A program made the translations under genes and the position numbers. The notes below the pieces were generated by a model. The model ran no database searches. It had not been told where the DNA came from and saw only the letters and a list, made by a program, of their open reading frames with translations. Below are positions 5,324-7,149 of a stretch of DNA of 7,149 nt, piece after piece. The stretch comes from Holophaga sp. (GTDB taxonomy: Bacteria; Acidobacteriota; Holophagae; Holophagales; Holophagaceae), in the NCBI GenBank assembly GCA_016715205.1, contig JADKBC010000044.1, forward strand, positions 1 to 7,149. Direction: 5' to 3'. Numbering within the stretch: the stretch's first letter is position 1; each line of letters opens with the position of its first letter.

Positions 5324-5349
5324 GGTTGGATTGGCGTATCGCCCCAACC
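5324..5349 (-). terminator. hairpin just after the amidohydrolase stop, possible terminator
   Basis: The arms GGTTGG and CCAACC enclose a second stem of GGCG/CGCC with a 3-nt loop and a 3-nt bulge on one side. The structure starts 5 nt after the TGA at 5355-5357. It is followed by AAGGATTTATTTG rather than a clean U run, so intrinsic termination would be weak. It could also protect the mRNA 3' end. Confidence 0.4.
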
Positions 5350-5354
5350 CGATC

Positions 5355-6605
5355 TCAGGGATTAAAATTCAACGCTGCCTGAAGCAGCAAATTGACCCCG
5401 TTGACACAATCGTGCCAGGCGCTGAATTCGTGCGGCGAGTGGCTGATACCTGCCTGCGAGGGGATAAAAATCATGCCGGTGGGACACAGATTGGCCAGAC
5501 TCTGACCATCGTGACCCGCTCCTGAAGGCAGGTCGAGCGTGACAAGCCCCAGATCTGCGGCAGCCCGGCCGATCGCCTGGCGCATGGCAGGATGCATCGG
5601 GGCCGGTTCATGCCGGCCCAAAAAGACCACTGTCACGCTCAGCCCGGCAGCCCGGGCTTCCCGCTCGGCCAGGGCCAGCAGCGCCTGCTGGAGCTGGTCC
5701 AGCGTCTGCTGATCGGCCGAACGAAACTCCAGCGCCAGCTCGGCCCGCCCGGGGACAATATTAAACGCCCCTGGCTCCAGCTTCAAGGCCCCGACATTGA
5801 CCACACACTCCGGGAAAGACTGGACCACCAGCTGGCGCGCCGCCAGCATAAAGCCTGCCGCCCCCAGGCCAGCGTCACAGCGCTCGTCCATCGGGGTTGT
5901 ACCGGCATGGTTGGCCCGGCCTTCAAAGACCAGGCGGTAGGAAACAATGCCCACAATCGCGGTCACCACCCCCACCGGAATACCTTTACGCTCCAGGCGC
6001 GGGCCCTGTTCGATATGCAGTTCAAGGTAGCCCGCCAGGCTGGCCGGGTCACGCCCGGCCTGGAACAAACCAGCCTCGCTCAAACCAGCCCGCTGCAGAC
6101 CATCCAGCAAGCGCTGGCGGCCGCCGCGCGGGTTCTGGATCTCCGCCGGCTGAAGGTGATTTGCCAGGGCCGCACTGCCCAAAAGGCCAACCAGGGTACC
6201 TTCCTCGTCCGTAAAATCCACCGCCTCCAGATCCACCGGCAGGTGAAGGCCAGCCTCACGCACCGTCTCCAGCACTTCCAGGGCGGCAGCCACCCCCAGA
6301 GCGCCGTCAAAGCGCCCGCCCATGGGGACCGAATCGAGATGCGAGCCCAGCAGCAGGCTGCGTTCCGGGTTTTGACCGCAGGCCAGCCGGGCAAAATGAC
6401 TGCCGGCCCCGTCCACCGAAACCACCAGCCCGGCCCGTTCTGCCCGCTCGCGAAACCAGACCCGCGACTGGAGATGCGCCTCGCTCAGGGCTGGGCGGTT
6501 GACCCCGCCGTCCTGGGTGGAACCAATTGCCGCCAGGGCCTCAAAGTCGGCCAGAAAACGGGCAGCGTTAATCCGTAAGTCCTTTGGCAAAGGTATGCTG
6601 GGCAT
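5355..6605 (-). CDS. M20-family Zn amidohydrolase (N-carbamoyl-L-amino-acid hydrolase / allantoate amidohydrolase type)
   Basis: An intact 416-residue cytoplasmic enzyme of the usual family length. Members hydrolyse N-carbamoyl amino acids, allantoate or ureidoglycine-type substrates using a two-metal centre. All expected ligands are visible: His89 (GSHLDSV), Asp100 (GRFDGALG), Glu135 with catalytic Glu134 (DFTDEEG), His197 (LELHIEQG) and His392 (SHSPHEF). The lid/dimerisation domain starts near residue 210 and contains FEGRANHAGTTPM; GAGHDGQ at 363-369 and NIVPG at 282-286 are also typical. I chose the ATG at 6605 because GAGGTG ends 6 nt upstream. A GTG at 6614 would add three residues but lies within that Shine-Dalgarno. 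Substrate cannot be decided from sequence alone, and no pyrimidine, purine or hydantoin gene is in view. It looks unrelated to the membrane operon downstream. Confidence 0.92.
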   Translation of the reverse strand: MPSIPLPKDLRINAARFLADFEALAAIGSTQDGGVNRPALSEAHLQSRVWFRERAERAGLVVSVDGAGSHFARLACGQNPERSLLLGSHLDSVPMGGRFDGALGVAAALEVLETVREAGLHLPVDLEAVDFTDEEGTLVGLLGSAALANHLQPAEIQNPRGGRQRLLDGLQRAGLSEAGLFQAGRDPASLAGYLELHIEQGPRLERKGIPVGVVTAIVGIVSYRLVFEGRANHAGTTPMDERCDAGLGAAGFMLAARQLVVQSFPECVVNVGALKLEPGAFNIVPGRAELALEFRSADQQTLDQLQQALLALAEREARAAGLSVTVVFLGRHEPAPMHPAMRQAIGRAAADLGLVTLDLPSGAGHDGQSLANLCPTGMIFIPSQAGISHSPHEFSAWHDCVNGVNLLLQAALNFNP

Positions 6606-6611
6606 GATTTT

Positions 6612-6617
6612 CACCTC
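6612..6617 (-). promoter_or_regulatory. ribosome binding site of the amidohydrolase, favouring the ATG at 6605
   Basis: The minus strand reads GAGGTG followed by AAAATC and ATG. The six-base spacing to the ATG is ideal, while the alternative GTG start at 6614-6612 is itself part of this element. Confidence 0.6.
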
Positions 6618-6627
6618 TTAAACACAG

Positions 6628-6658
6628 CAGGTGTTTTGCGGGTCACACAAAACACCTG
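6628..6658 (-). terminator. perfect 11-bp inverted repeat after the ABC-transporter stop, possible terminator or operator
   Basis: The arms CAGGTGTTTTG (6628-6638) and CAAAACACCTG (6648-6658) are perfectly complementary, with a 9-nt loop. The hairpin begins 5 nt after the TAA of the ABC gene and ends about 10 nt before the amidohydrolase Shine-Dalgarno. No U run follows on the minus strand (CTGTGTTTAAG), so a strong intrinsic terminator is not certain. A dyad operator or an mRNA-stabilising hairpin are alternatives. Confidence 0.5.
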
Positions 6659-6663
6659 TCAGA

Positions 6664-6918
6664 TTATTTTGAACTGTGGCTGAACTGGGTCTGATATAAA
6701 CCAGCGTACAGACCGCCCAGATCGATTAGATCGTTATGCGTCCCGCGCTCGACAATCTCACCGCGGTCCATCACCAAAATCAGGTCCGCTGCCAGGATGG
6801 TGCTCAGGCGGTGGGCAATCACAATATTGGTTCGCCCAACCATCACCCGCTTGAGGGCGTCCTGAATCAAGGCTTCCGACTCACTATCCAGATGACTGGT
6901 CGCTTCATCTAAAACCAA
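6664..6918 (-). CDS. ABC transporter ATP-binding protein, C-terminal fragment (Walker B to end)
   Basis: The last 84 residues of an ABC-exporter-type nucleotide-binding domain. It starts at an internal TTG within Walker B (ILVLDEATS) and includes the D-loop (SHLDSESE) and the H-loop (IVIAHRLSTI). The C-terminal run that is usual in fused membrane-domain/ATPase exporters is also present (ILVMDRGEIVERGTHNDLI, GLYAGLYQTQF). The frame upstream of the TTG still encodes ARVILKNPRI, so the true protein begins far to the right. The separation from the other fragment is due to small deletions at about 6945-6965. Confidence 0.8.
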   Translation of the reverse strand: MVLDEATSHLDSESEALIQDALKRVMVGRTNIVIAHRLSTILAADLILVMDRGEIVERGTHNDLIDLGGLYAGLYQTQFSHSSK

Positions 6919-6932
6919 AATGCGCGGGTTCT

Positions 6933-7149
6933 TCAGAATAACGCGTGCCAGGCCAGACTGCTTTCGCCGCCGCTCAGTCGGTAACCGCGCTCACCCACAA
7001 TGGTGTCACACCCTTCAGGCAAAGCCTGGATAAAATCATGGATATTGGCTGCCCGGCAGGCCGCTTCCAGCTCATCCTGGGTGGCATCCAGGCGGGCATA
7101 GAGCAAGTTTGTGCGGATCGAATCGTGAAACAGGTGGGTTTCTGGTGAC
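6933..7149 (-). CDS. ABC transporter ATP-binding protein, fragment with LSGGE signature (cut by window edge)
   Basis: Seventy-one residues are readable from the right edge before a TGA at 6933-6935. They cover the region after the Q-loop (SPETHLFHDSIRTNLLYARL), the helical subdomain (DELEAACRAANIHDFIQALP), GERGYR and the signature LSGGE. The Q-loop position seems to carry Pro in place of the usual Gln (SPET), which may be a subgroup feature. After LSGGE the frame gives SSLAWHALF and stops, whereas the expected KQRLALARVILKN is recoverable only by restoring about four bases. With the fragment at 6664-6918 this is one gene, presumably a homodimeric or heterodimeric exporter half with an N-terminal membrane domain outside the window. 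Confidence 0.78.
   Translation of the reverse strand, partial: SPETHLFHDSIRTNLLYARLDATQDELEAACRAANIHDFIQALPEGCDTIVGERGYRLSGGESSLAWHALF

Noticed and set aside
5592..6578. A 328-codon plus-strand open frame opposite the amidohydrolase
   Set aside because: The opposite strand encodes a complete M20 enzyme with all metal ligands. The plus-strand translation is low-complexity Gln/His/Arg and looks like GC-driven openness.
1..7149. CRISPR array, tRNA, rRNA, insertion sequence or attachment site
   Set aside because: I see no regularly spaced direct repeats, cloverleaf-like segment, conserved rRNA stretch, transposase motif or terminal inverted repeats. The only repeats are peptide-level motifs and two local hairpins.

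Overview
The window looks like a chromosomal piece of a Chloroflexota bacterium, most likely class Anaerolineae. This rests on recalled gene content (a DUF6754-like protein, a zinc-ribbon protein full of Pro-Asp-Trp motifs and a GlmL/MutL-like ATPase side by side) and on moderately high GC. It is an inference without a database search. Every convincing gene is on the minus strand, so the window reads from right (7149) to left (1).

Layout in transcription order. (1) 7149-6664: C-terminal half of an ABC-exporter-type ATPase, broken by small indels just after its LSGGE signature. A perfect 11-bp inverted repeat follows its stop. (2) 6605-5355: an intact M20-type zinc amidohydrolase (N-carbamoyl-L-amino-acid hydrolase / allantoate amidohydrolase group), followed by a second hairpin. 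(3) 5279-1: a tightly packed operon behind an extended -10 promoter. It holds a small soluble helical protein, a DUF6754-like protein with a membrane segment at each end, a roughly 210-aa polytopic membrane protein, a very large zinc-ribbon/PDW-repeat protein with two membrane segments, a 242-aa polytopic membrane protein, and the start of a GlmL/MutL-like ASKHA ATPase. Adjacent genes mostly overlap by 4 nt (ATGA or GTGA), so translational coupling is likely.

The main complication is that many reading frames are broken. I find disruptions near 6945-6965, 5004-5010 (T7 run), 4712-4716, 3632-3634, 3182-3184 (in-frame TAG), 2661-2663, 1807-1810, and a compensating pair near 1168 and 1132-1136. 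Almost all are one-base changes in short homopolymers. On both sides of each break the protein stays highly protein-like, so assembly or sequencing indels are the simplest explanation. Real decay, or in a few places recoding, is the alternative. Read through, the five fragments between 3625 and 903 form one protein of about 900 residues.

The most interesting content is this operon as a possible uncharacterised envelope complex. A cytoplasmic actin-fold ATPase lies beside several small membrane proteins and a giant bitopic scaffold. The scaffold has a cytoplasmic zinc ribbon and about 15 tryptophan motifs of the P-D-W-[LFM] type in an acidic Pro/Ala-rich linker. No mutase subunit is visible that would explain a GlmL-like chaperone. 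The function is unknown; the complex is an inference from layout and topology.
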